From positions 32,043 to 96,042 of the forward strand of contig CAWFLT010000005.1 in the NCBI GenBank assembly GCA_963816795.1: DNA of 64,000 nt, written 5' to 3'. Positions 11,675-19,821 of the stretch are shown here, one piece after another (the first letter of the stretch is position 1; each line of letters opens with the position of its first letter). A program made the translations under genes and the position numbers. Source of the DNA: CAWFLT01 sp963816795 (lineage in GTDB: Bacteria > Acidobacteriota > Vicinamibacteria > Vicinamibacterales > SCN-69-37). The notes beneath the pieces were generated by a model that made no database searches, had not been told where the DNA came from, and worked only from the letters and a program-made list of their open reading frames with translations.

Positions 11675-13372
11675 CTACTTGGCGCCAGCCGCGCGCGGCG
11701 CCGCGACCGCGTCAGGCTGCCGCTCGAGACCCACGAGGCTCCAGCCGCCGCTGTCGCGGCGGAAGTACGTCCGCACCGGCTGTCGCCACTGCGGATACGC
11801 CGGACTCTCAGCCGAAATATCGATCGCGATCCAGCTGCCGGCAGCGGTGGGCAAGCCGGGGGGCGCGTCGATGGACGCGGTCGTGCTCTGCGCTTGCGCC
11901 AGCGGGCGCACCTCGTCCGTCGCGTTGTCGAACAGCCCCCAGGCGGCGCGGTAGCTGGCCGGGCTCCTGGCGACGTTGGCAGCGACGGCGGCGTTCTCGA
12001 ACGTCAACCGGCCGTTCGGCTCCAGGCGCGGATTGACGATCGGATTGACCGCCGTCAGGTACGTCGCGGCGATCTTGTCGCGGCGCTTGATCAGGACGTC
12101 GGCCAGATGCTTTTCGGCGACTGGATCGCTGAACTGCCCGGTGTGGACGGCGGCCCGGATGAGCTCGTCGGTGAAGGCGGCGACCCGGCGCGCCGCCCAG
12201 AACGCGTCGTCGTCGCGCATCTCCAGATACGCGGTCGTCGGCGTCTGCGGCTTCCAGGTCCTGGGATCGAACGCGTCGCCTTCGAACTTCCCGACCGACG
12301 GGTACTCGACATAGCGGACGGTTTGCCACGGGCTCAGCGCGAATCCGAACGAGAACAGGCGGCGACGCGTCGCGGCGCCCTCATAGAAATACTCCGAGCC
12401 GAGGTCCCACTCGTGCCTGGCGTTGGACATGCCGAACGTCGACCCGACGTCCTGCAGGTAGTGCTTGATCGTCGATCGTCCCGGCCGGGTTTCGAGCGCG
12501 TCCATCGTGTTCGCCGCTTTGAGATCGGTGAGGTTCGTCCACGCGCCGAAGACGCGGAGCGCCCGCAGCTCACGGCGATGCTCGTGCGGCACCACGTCGT
12601 TCGGATCGTCCGGCCGCGTGCCGGCGTAGAGGAAGTTGCCCAGAATCTTCCCCGGAATCAGCCGGCCGGCGATGACGCGGTAGGTGCCGTCCGGGCGCCG
12701 CGCCACGCGTTCGAGAATCACGTCGATGTCGTCCTGCGTGAAGGGCGTCCGCACGCCGGATGGACGCCGAATCGTCGCCTCGGGATCGATCTCCGCCCGC
12801 CTGGGATCGAACGTCGTGATGAAGGACTCGACCTGGTTGTAGCCAAGCGCCCAGAAAATCTTCGTCGCGATGGCGACCGACGCCGTCGCGCCCTCCGGAT
12901 ACGCCGGCGCGTCGAACTCGAGGAACCAGGTCTCGCCCCTGGCGTCTCTGGCGGTGAACCCGGGATGCATGCCGGCGGTTTTTTCGCGGATGAGCACCCA
13001 GCGCGACGGATCGGGAGGCGCGCCGGCATTGGCGCCGCGTTCGATCTCGGCGACGCTGAGGGGCGTGGTGCCGATCCGGTTCGTGAACCAGCTCGAATCG
13101 GGCACCTCGTCGATCGTGTTGATGTTCTTCGCCCGCAGGCCGGACGGCTTGTGAGACGAGGTCACGAACAGGTTGATCACGAGCTCGTACATCGTCGGAA
13201 TCTCGTACGGTCGCGCGCCGGACGCGTCCTGCGATTCGGGCTCGCGCGCGATCGGATCGTCACTGTAGAAGCGCGGCGCCCGCGTCGACACGGTTGGAGC
13301 GCCAAGAGCGATCGCGGCGCCGGCCGCGATCAGCAGGCGGACCACCGTTGTTGGCAGCGGTGTTCGTGACAC
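11675..13372 (-). CDS. Conserved secreted protein of unknown function
   Basis: About 565 residues in one uninterrupted frame. GTG at 13372 is chosen because GAGGGG sits seven bases upstream. A TTG at 13387 overlapping the previous stop is possible. The N-terminus is a signal peptide (VVRLLIAAGAAIALGAP). The body is globular with many Trp/Tyr/Asp and no membrane helices; segments include RAKNINTIDEVPDSSWF and YAGTRPDDPNDVVPHEHRRE. I do not recognise the family. It follows the Omp85-like barrel by only a few bases, so the two are probably cotranscribed and may act together at the outer membrane. Confidence 0.7.
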   Translation of the reverse strand: MSRTPLPTTVVRLLIAAGAAIALGAPTVSTRAPRFYSDDPIAREPESQDASGARPYEIPTMYELVINLFVTSSHKPSGLRAKNINTIDEVPDSSWFTNRIGTTPLSVAEIERGANAGAPPDPSRWVLIREKTAGMHPGFTARDARGETWFLEFDAPAYPEGATASVAIATKIFWALGYNQVESFITTFDPRRAEIDPEATIRRPSGVRTPFTQDDIDVILERVARRPDGTYRVIAGRLIPGKILGNFLYAGTRPDDPNDVVPHEHRRELRALRVFGAWTNLTDLKAANTMDALETRPGRSTIKHYLQDVGSTFGMSNARHEWDLGSEYFYEGAATRRRLFSFGFALSPWQTVRYVEYPSVGKFEGDAFDPRTWKPQTPTTAYLEMRDDDAFWAARRVAAFTDELIRAAVHTGQFSDPVAEKHLADVLIKRRDKIAATYLTAVNPIVNPRLEPNGRLTFENAAVAANVARSPASYRAAWGLFDNATDEVRPLAQAQSTTASIDAPPGLPTAAGSWIAIDISAESPAYPQWRQPVRTYFRRDSGGWSLVGLERQPDAVAAPRAAGAK

Positions 13373-13383
13373 GTGGCAACCCC

Positions 13384-14586
13384 TCAAAATGCCGCCGAGG
13401 CCGAAAAGACGAACACGAGCCCTTCGCGGCTCTTCGCGACTTCGACGCGAAGCGGCGTCGTGAAGGGTCCGTGGAAGCGGATGCCGAAACCGATATCCGT
13501 GTGAAGTCCATGCAGGTCCAACTCGGACGTCTGCGCCGTGACCTTGCCGGCGTCATAGAACACGGCGGTCTCGAAGAAGCGGTTGACCATGATGCGCCAC
13601 TCGGCCTGCAACAGCAGCGCATTCCGATCGCGAAAGCGCGCGCTGCCGAAACCGCGCAGCGTGGATCCGCTGCCGAGCTGCGGCAGCATGAAGAACGGGA
13701 TCTGCTGATCGCGTTTCGCGAACGCGGTTTCGACCCGGCCCCGCAGCGAGATCACCCAGGCCTCGCGCAGGATGGGAATGTGCTGGATTGCTTCGTAGTC
13801 GATCTGCTGAAATCCGAACGCGTCGTCCGTGTCCGTGTAGTCCTGGAGCCCAATCCCAAAGGCGCCGCCGCGGCGCGAATAGCCGGGCGACGTCCGCCAG
13901 TCCAGACCCGCCCACGCCTGCGTGCGCAGATAGGTGACGGTGGCGCCCAAACCCGGCAGGGTGTCGGCTGTGTACACCGTCTCGACCGAGGGCGAACTGC
14001 CCAGCCCCGGCCGCTGCTCCCACTGCGACCATTCGACACCTCCGCCGATCACCAGGTAGCGGCGTGTCGGCCGGCCGGCGAGCGTCACCGCACCGTACGG
14101 CTGCGTGAATCTGAAGTTTGTCCTGGCGTCTACTGACGTGTCGGTCCCAACGCCGTAGAAACTCACCTGCGTGGCGTCGCGCCAGCCGCCAAGCATGGTC
14201 AGCGCGCCGCGCCGGCGAAACAGCCGCGGGGCGACGAACTCGGCCTCCATCCGCTTGTAGCCCGAGAACGTATAGCTCCCACGGACATCGATCATGTTGT
14301 ACGAGCTCAGGCGCTGGCGATAGCCAGCGCCGACCGTCAATCCGCCGCCCGGATACGCGCTCCTGAAGAACGGATGCCACCGGAGCCCGCCGCCGGCCAG
14401 GACGCCTTCGGCCCGTGCGAGCAGGTGCTCGGCGGTGTCTGGAACATGGGGGTGTAAGCGCTGTGGCCTTTTCGGCTTGCTCTCGCTCGATGGCGGCTGT
14501 GCGCGTGGCCGGCTCAGCGGTTTGTCCCGCCGCCGATCCGCCGACCAGCAGTACCGCGAACAGAGAAGTGCCGTCGTCCGAAACAT
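13384..14586 (-). CDS. Omp85/BamA-like outer-membrane beta-barrel (surface antigen D15 family)
   Basis: About 400 residues. The last two thirds alternate like beta-strands and contain GSGSTLRGFGSARFRD, the conserved loop of Omp85-type barrels. The protein ends in Phe (SASAAF), as outer-membrane barrels do. No POTRA domain is evident, so it resembles the short surface-antigen members rather than full BamA. The first 50 residues read poorly in this frame, while the adjacent frame gives a good signal peptide (FAVLLVGGSAAGQTAEP). Two compensating slips near 14560 and 14440 are therefore likely. The downstream secreted protein starts 12 bases after the stop. Confidence 0.75.
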   Translation of the reverse strand: MFRTTALLCSRYCWSADRRRDKPLSRPRAQPPSSESKPKRPQRLHPHVPDTAEHLLARAEGVLAGGGLRWHPFFRSAYPGGGLTVGAGYRQRLSSYNMIDVRGSYTFSGYKRMEAEFVAPRLFRRRGALTMLGGWRDATQVSFYGVGTDTSVDARTNFRFTQPYGAVTLAGRPTRRYLVIGGGVEWSQWEQRPGLGSSPSVETVYTADTLPGLGATVTYLRTQAWAGLDWRTSPGYSRRGGAFGIGLQDYTDTDDAFGFQQIDYEAIQHIPILREAWVISLRGRVETAFAKRDQQIPFFMLPQLGSGSTLRGFGSARFRDRNALLLQAEWRIMVNRFFETAVFYDAGKVTAQTSELDLHGLHTDIGFGIRFHGPFTTPLRVEVAKSREGLVFVFSASAAF

Positions 14587-14631
14587 CCGGCGATTGTAGG
14601 CGAACTGCGCGGACCGCGAGATCGAGGTAGG

Positions 14632-15057
14632 ATGCCGGTCATGCCGACAGCGCAGCCGCTCAAAGACTGTCGCGTGCTTGTGGTCGATGACGACGACCCG
14701 GCGCGCGAAGTGCTGCGGGCGCTGCTCGAAGCGGCCGGCGCGGTGGTGTCCACCGCCGCTTCCGTTGCCGCGGCATGGTCAGAGATCGATCGCTCGTTGC
14801 CCGAGGTCATGATCGTGGATCTCGGCATGCCGATCGTGGACGGCTTCACCTTCGTCGAACAGCTTCGTCTGAGATCGGCCGCGGCGGGCGGGCTGGTCCC
14901 GGTCGCGGCATTGACCGGCTACCTGTCGGCGGAAGATCGCGCGCGCGCGACCCGCGCCGGGTTCCAGGCCTACCTGGTCAAGCCCGTCGAGCCGGCCGAT
15001 CTGCTCGATACCGTCGTGAGGCTCGCCCGCATGCCTCAGTCCGGGTCAGCCGAATGA
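14632..15057 (+). CDS. Single-domain response regulator receiver (CheY-like)
   Basis: A 141-residue stand-alone receiver domain. The acidic cluster VLVVDDDDPA, the phosphoacceptor Asp in MIVDLGMPIVDG, the Thr in ALTGYL and the Lys in YLVKPVEP are all present, so it should be phosphorylatable. The start is ATG at 14632, or ATG at 14641; GAGGTAGG precedes both. No output domain is present. The stop overlaps the start of the MscS gene by ATGA, so the two are translationally coupled and the receiver may belong with envelope-stress signalling. The cognate kinase is not in the window. Confidence 0.88.
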   Translation: MPVMPTAQPLKDCRVLVVDDDDPAREVLRALLEAAGAVVSTAASVAAAWSEIDRSLPEVMIVDLGMPIVDGFTFVEQLRLRSAAAGGLVPVAALTGYLSAEDRARATRAGFQAYLVKPVEPADLLDTVVRLARMPQSGSAE

Positions 15058-16736
15058 GTCCTGTGCCACGCCACCCAATCGTCCGACTTGGCAGCCTTCT
15101 CTCGGTGACGGTCGCCCTGCTGATCGCGGGAGCGGCGGCGGAGGCGTTCGCCCAGGGCGGCGACGCCGGGAAAAGCGAACCGGCAGGTCAGGAAGAGCGC
15201 AGTACTCTGACCCGCGCGCCCGTGATTATCGACGGCGAGACGTTGTTTGCGGTGCGAGGCCTCTCCGCCTATCCCGCCGAGGACCGCGCACGCGTCATCG
15301 CCGAGCGCATCCGCACGCTGGCGGCGAATCGAGCGATCGCGTCTCCCTCGGTGACCCTGGACGACCAACCTGGGCTCACCCGGATTCTCGGCAACGGCAT
15401 CCTCCTGGCCGTGGTGTACGACGAAGATGCCGCGCTCGAGGCCGTCGATCGCAGCATCCTGGCGGAGGCGTACCGGCTCCGGGTGGTCGCCGCGATCGAA
15501 GGTTATCGCGCCGCGAGGCAGCCGGCCCTGCTGCAGCGGCACGCGCTGATGGCCGGCGGCGCCACGCTCGGGTTGCTGGTCGCCGCATACGGCCTGTTCC
15601 GGCTGCGCCGGTGGGTGCGGCGGCGCGTCGAGCGGCGGTACTCGGGCGTGGTCCACGATCTCTCGTTTCAGTCCCTGCAGGTGATCAAAGCCGAGCACAT
15701 GTGGCGGGTCTTCCAGGGCGCGCTCACCTTGCTCTGGGGCATCCTCGTCGTCGCGTTGTTCTACGCGTACTTGCGCTTTACGCTCGGGTTGTTTCCGTGG
15801 ACGCGCGGCTTGTCGAACGGCCTCGTCACCCTCGCCGTCGACCCGTTGCGCTTTCTCGGCCAACAGCTCATCGCGCAGGTCCCGAATCTCGTGTTCCTCG
15901 CGATCCTCTTCCTGATCACGCGATTCGTGATCAGGATGGTGCGGTTCTTCTTCGAGGGCGTCGCGGCGGGAACGGTCAAGCTGCCTAACTTCGACGCCGA
16001 GTGGGCAGTACCGACCTACAAGCTGGTGCGCACGCTCATCGTCGCGCTGGCGCTGGTCGTCGCCTATCCGTACGTGCCGGGGTCGGACACCGATGCGTTC
16101 AGGGGCATCTCGATTTTTGCCGGGTTGGTGTTCTCCCTGGGGTCGTCGTCGCTCGTGGGCAACCTGATCGCCGGCTACAGCATGACCTACCGGCGGGCGT
16201 TCAGGCCCGGCGATCGCGTCCGCATCGGCGAGCACGTCGGCGAAGTGGTCCAGATGCGGCTGCTCGCGACACATCTGCGCACGGCGAAGCACGAGGAAGT
16301 CATCGTGCCGAACTCCGCAATCGTCGGGGCGGAGGTCGTGAACTACACTTCATTCGCGCGCAGCAACGGCCTGATTCTCCACACCACCGTGGGCATCGGC
16401 TACGAAACGCCGTGGCGGCAGGTCGAGGCGATGCTCATCGAGGCGGCAAACCGCACGCCTGGCTTGTGGCAGGAGCCGCCGCCGTTCGTTCTCCAGACCG
16501 GGCTCGGAGACTTCTGCATCACCTACGAGATCAACGTGTACTGCGACACGCCGCACCTGATGCGGAAGCTCTACGCAGACCTGCACCGCAACATTCTCGA
16601 CGTCTTCAATGAGTACGGCGTCCAGATCATGACGCCCGCGTACGAAGGGGATCCCGAGCAGCCGAAGCTGGTGCCGAAAGAGAATTGGTACACGGCGCCG
16701 GCGCATCCGCCCGGCGCGCGAGAAGCCAAAAGTTAG
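15054..16736 (+). CDS. Mechanosensitive ion channel of the MscS family
   Basis: 560 residues in an intact frame. An N-terminal signal peptide ends near AAAEAFAQG. A periplasmic region and several membrane helices follow. The MscS core (about residues 340-500) contains IFAGLVFSLGSSSLVGNLIA, the pore helix and beta domain, then RPGDRVRIGEHVGEVVQM. The family opens under membrane tension to release solutes. The long extracytoplasmic N-terminal part resembles the larger MscS-like proteins rather than the minimal one. The final codons (GCC AAA AGT TAG) coincide with a 17-base string repeated at 40286-40302, so the stop lies in a repeat fragment. Confidence 0.88.
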   Translation: MSPVPRHPIVRLGSLLSVTVALLIAGAAAEAFAQGGDAGKSEPAGQEERSTLTRAPVIIDGETLFAVRGLSAYPAEDRARVIAERIRTLAANRAIASPSVTLDDQPGLTRILGNGILLAVVYDEDAALEAVDRSILAEAYRLRVVAAIEGYRAARQPALLQRHALMAGGATLGLLVAAYGLFRLRRWVRRRVERRYSGVVHDLSFQSLQVIKAEHMWRVFQGALTLLWGILVVALFYAYLRFTLGLFPWTRGLSNGLVTLAVDPLRFLGQQLIAQVPNLVFLAILFLITRFVIRMVRFFFEGVAAGTVKLPNFDAEWAVPTYKLVRTLIVALALVVAYPYVPGSDTDAFRGISIFAGLVFSLGSSSLVGNLIAGYSMTYRRAFRPGDRVRIGEHVGEVVQMRLLATHLRTAKHEEVIVPNSAIVGAEVVNYTSFARSNGLILHTTVGIGYETPWRQVEAMLIEAANRTPGLWQEPPPFVLQTGLGDFCITYEINVYCDTPHLMRKLYADLHRNILDVFNEYGVQIMTPAYEGDPEQPKLVPKENWYTAPAHPPGAREAKS

Positions 16737-16757
16737 AAATCGCAGGGTTGGGCCGTC

Positions 16758-17417
16758 TCACTTCAGTCGCGTCCCGGAATACTCACTGAAGATCCCGGCG
16801 ATCACGGTGCGCTCTGAATTGAATCCCGCACGCGTCAGCGCGGCGAGGATCACGGGAGGGGCGACGCATTGGGCGATCGTGTCCCAATAGAACCGCATGA
16901 GCCGGGAGGCGTCCGCGCTTCCGGTAATGAGCCGAGTCACACGCGGCACGATCGTGCCGAAGTACGTCCGCGCGAGCGCCGATCCCACGCCGACGCCGGC
17001 TTGGTAATCTCGAGAAGCAAGACTCTGCCATTGGGTCTGAGCACGCGTGCGTACTCTGCGAAGAGCAGATCCAGGTCACTGACGTGACGCAAGGCGTACC
17101 CCATCGTGACGAAGTCGAACCGGCTGTTCGCGAACGGCAGCCGTTCACCAAGTCCCTGAACGAAGCGCACGGTCTCTCGGGTCCGGCCGGCGGTCATCAT
17201 CTGAAATGACGGATCGATTCCAGTCACGCGTCCACTCGATCCGACGACGGCTGCGGCTTCGCGCGCGAGGAGGCCGGTTCCGGTGCCGACGTCCAGCACG
17301 GTCATCCCTGTGTGGAGACCCGGCCCGCTCGAGCGCCGCACGACGGTAGTTCCGGCCCGAACCAAACGACATGATGTTCGACACTCGGTCGTAGTGGCGA
17401 GCCGACCGATCGAACAT
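16758..17417 (-). CDS. UbiE/COQ5-like SAM-dependent methyltransferase, frameshifted
   Basis: Reconstructed to about 220 residues. It opens MFDRSARHYDRVSNIMSFG, the UbiE/MenG signature, then motif I LDVGTGTGLLAREAA, GIDPSFQMM, and RFDFVTMGYALRHV. The C-terminus (LMRFYWDTIAQCVAPP then GIFSEYSGTRLK) is in a different frame. Slips near 17330 and 16985 are needed. UbiE-type enzymes C-methylate quinone precursors, and relatives act in natural-product pathways. Lying at the edge of a polyene cluster beside the halogenase, it could methylate the aryl head group or could be a housekeeping menaquinone enzyme; sequence does not decide. Confidence 0.75.
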
Positions 17418-17489
17418 TCCGTTGACGACGCCCTGCCGATCTCGCGGCCTGCGTCCAGTAGGTGGACTGGATGGGCAGCGGCGGGTGGC

Positions 17490-18908
17490 CTATTTCGTTT
17501 CGGGAGGGGTTCCCGTCCATCTCTGCTCACCTCGATGTGGCGCGTGACGGTGTTGCTCGCGCGCGCGCGGCGGCGACTCGCTGTCACTCCGCGATTGGTC
17601 GGCGTGGTGGACTCTGAACGACGGAGCGAACCGAAGCCAGCGTTGCAGGCGAACGAGGCCAAAGAACAAGGCGACCCAGCAGCGCGTCCGGAATGCGGGC
17701 TGCCAGTAGCCGGCGAAGACGCTGACGAGCGACGCGAAACATGTGCGGCGGCGGGTCCTCGCTGAAGAAGAGATCGCGGAATTCCGGGGTGTAGAAGCCG
17801 AGCACGAACCGCCGGAACGAGAGGTACCGCTGCCGCTGGCGCCGGGCGAACCGACCGAAGCGCCGCGCGGACAGGTCGCCCGCCGCCAGCCCGGCGGCCA
17901 CGGCCTGCGCCGCCTCGACACCGGACTCGAGCGCGATGGCCACGCCGGTCGAAAACACGGGATCGAGAAACGAACCGGCATCGCCGGCGAGCAGCCAGCG
18001 ATCGCCGGCATACGCGCGCGAGCTGAACGAGAAGTCCTTCTCGACGCGCACCGGCCACTCCCGCCGGGCACCGCGCCAGCAGCGCCGCCACCACCGGCGT
18101 CTCCGCGATCGCGCGCTCCAGCAGCGCCTCGTGATCCGGCGACGGCCTGCGCCCGAAATGCGGCGCGCGGCAGCACGACGCCGACGCTCATCAGCTCGCC
18201 AGAGATCGGAATCAGCCAGAACCATCCGAGATCGCCGCGCGAGACGATGCGGATGTCGCCGGAGCGGCGGCCCGTCTGCCGCGGCACTCCGGAGTAGTGC
18301 GAGAACACCGCGATGTTGGCGAGCCGAGGCTCGTCGATGCGCAGACCGAACTTGCGCGACAGCAGCCCGCCGCGGCCCGACGCGTCGATGATCGCGCGCG
18401 CACGGACGCGTGACGCGGTGCCGGTCGCCCTCCGTGGTCGCTGCACCGTCGCGGTCACGCCGTCGGCGTCGAAGGCGACGTCGAGCGATGCGGTGCCGCT
18501 CGTGCACCTCGACGCCGCTGCGACGCGGCGTGGCGCAGCAGCAGATCGTCGAAGTCGGCGCGCGGCACCTGCCAGGTCTGCGGCGTCGGCACGCCAGGCG
18601 CGATGCCGAAGTCGGCGTACCGCTCGGCGCGTCCGTCTGCCAGCATGAACGTCGCGCCCCACTTTTCCGGAAACGACGCGCGCCGCACGAGATCGTCCGC
18701 GCCAATGGCGACGAGGGCATCGTTGACCGACGCGAGCAGGGACTCGCCGATGTGGAAACGCGGAAAGCTGTCGCGTTCGAACAGCTTGACCGAGTGACCG
18801 TGCTCGCGCCAGCCAGGCTGAGGCCGCCGAGCCGGCCGGACCGCCGCCAGCGACGATGACGTCGCAGTCGAACGCTGCGCGCGTCCGGCATGCCGGAGAG
18901 TATGCCAT
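17490..18908 (-). CDS. Flavin-dependent halogenase-like oxidoreductase, frameshifted
   Basis: Reconstructed length is about 450-470 residues. The N-terminal FAD-binding motif is VIVAGGGPAGSAASAWLARA. It is followed by ERDSFPRFHIGESLL and FPEKWGATFML, where the Lys fits the conserved halogenase lysine. In the middle it has GWFWLIP, an exact WxWxIP, the hallmark that separates flavin halogenases from monooxygenases. WLLAGDAGSFLDPVFSTG is the second FAD motif. The C-terminus contains RFVLGFYTPEFRDLFFS. ATG at 18908 is chosen as the start. Frame slips occur near 18810, 18530, 18100 and 17740. The C-terminal end is uncertain. It is divergently placed to the chorismatase with a 43-base gap. Geranylgeranyl-reductase-type activity is the main alternative. 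Confidence 0.78.
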   Translation of the reverse strand: MAYSPACRTRAAFDCDVIVAGGGPAGSAASAWLARARSLGQAVRTRQLSAFPHRRVPARVGQRCPRRHWRGRSRAARVVSGKVGRDVHAGRRTRRAVRRLRHRAWRADAADLAGAARRLRRSAAAPRRVAAASRCTSGTASLDVAFDADGVTATVQRPRRATGTASRVRARAIIDASGRGGLLSRKFGLRIDEPRLANIAVFSHYSGVPRQTGRRSGDIRIVSRGDLGWFWLIPISGELMSVGVVLPRAAFRAQAVAGSRGAAGARDRGDAGGGGAAGAVPGGSGRCASRRTSRSARARMPAIAGCSPAMPVRFSIPCFRPAWPSRSSPVSRRRRPWPPGWRRATCPRGASVGSPGASGSGTSRSGGSCSASTPRNSAISSSARTRRRTCFASLVSVFAGYWQPAFRTRCWVALFFGLVRLQRWLRFAPSFRVHHADQSRSDSESPPRAREQHRHAPHRGEQRWTGTPPETK

Positions 18909-18951
18909 CGAACCTCGCGCAACCTCGTAGTAGAATCCCGCTACCAAACCA

Positions 18952-19821
18952 ATGCCTCGGTCGGTTGCCCCTCCGTTGCGGCCTCGGCCGCCTGCCTGGG
19001 TCGGCGATCTCTTTACGGGAAGCGAACTCTTCGACGACTCGATCGAGACGTGTTCCAGCGTACGGCTCGTCTCACGCCGCGGTGGCCGGTTCACGCTGCT
19101 CTCCGGCGTCATCGACGCCGCCGCGGCCTTGCCGGCGCCGGAACTGACGCGGGCCGTCGCGGTTCTGTACCGAGCCATGGCGCGTGAATTGACGCGTCAG
19201 GACCGTCATTGCGTTCGCATCTGGAACTTTGTTCCCGACATCCAGGGCCGACTGGCGGATGGCGACCGGTACATGACGTTCAACGCGGGTCGATTCACCG
19301 CGTACTGCGATTGGTTCGGCGGTACGGGGGCCTTCGCGTCGACGCTTCCCACGGCCTCGGCCATCGGTGTCGGAGACGGTGCGTTGTCGGTGTACGCGCT
19401 CGCTGCCGATGAGCCCGGGCAGCCGGTCGAGAATCCACGGCAAATCCCGTCGTATCGTTACTCGTCCCGCTACGGCCTTCGGCCCCCGTGTTTTTCGCGC
19501 GCGACCAGAGTGGGATCGACGCTGCTCATCGGCGGCACCGCGAGCATTCTCGGTCAGGATTCTCACCACGAAGGTGACATCGACGCGCAGGTTCGCGAGA
19601 CCTGCGTGAATATTGCCGCGCTGATCGGCGCCGCGACCCGGCCATGCACCGGCACGCTCCAGGCGTTGCGGAATCTTCGCGTGCATGTCCGGGACGCGCA
19701 CGATGCCTCGAGCGTGCGGGCGTTGCTCGACCAGCTCGTGCCCGACGTCCCGGTCGAGCTCGTTCAAGCGCCACTCTGCCGGAGGGAACTGCTCGTCGAA
19801 ATCGAGGGCGTGCGCCGCGCT
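18952..19821 (+). CDS. Chorismatase (FkbO/Hyg5/XanB2 family)
   Basis: About 285-290 residues, slightly shorter than FkbO, Hyg5 and XanB2. Family motifs are intact: IWNFVPDIQG, YMTFNAGRFTAYCDWFGG, PTASAIGVGD, YGLRPPCFSRATRV, LLIGGTASILGQDSHHEGD and QVRETCVNIAALI. This family hydrolyses or eliminates pyruvate from chorismate to give 3-hydroxybenzoate, 4-hydroxybenzoate or dihydroxycyclohexadiene acids. In Xanthomonas, XanB2 supplies hydroxybenzoate for the polyene pigment. The start is ATG at 18952. The frame runs on past the expected C-terminus; a one-base slip would end it at TAG near 19819, back to back with the exporter stop. It is the only plus-strand gene in 16.7-30.6 kb. The exact product cannot be deduced. 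Confidence 0.82.
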
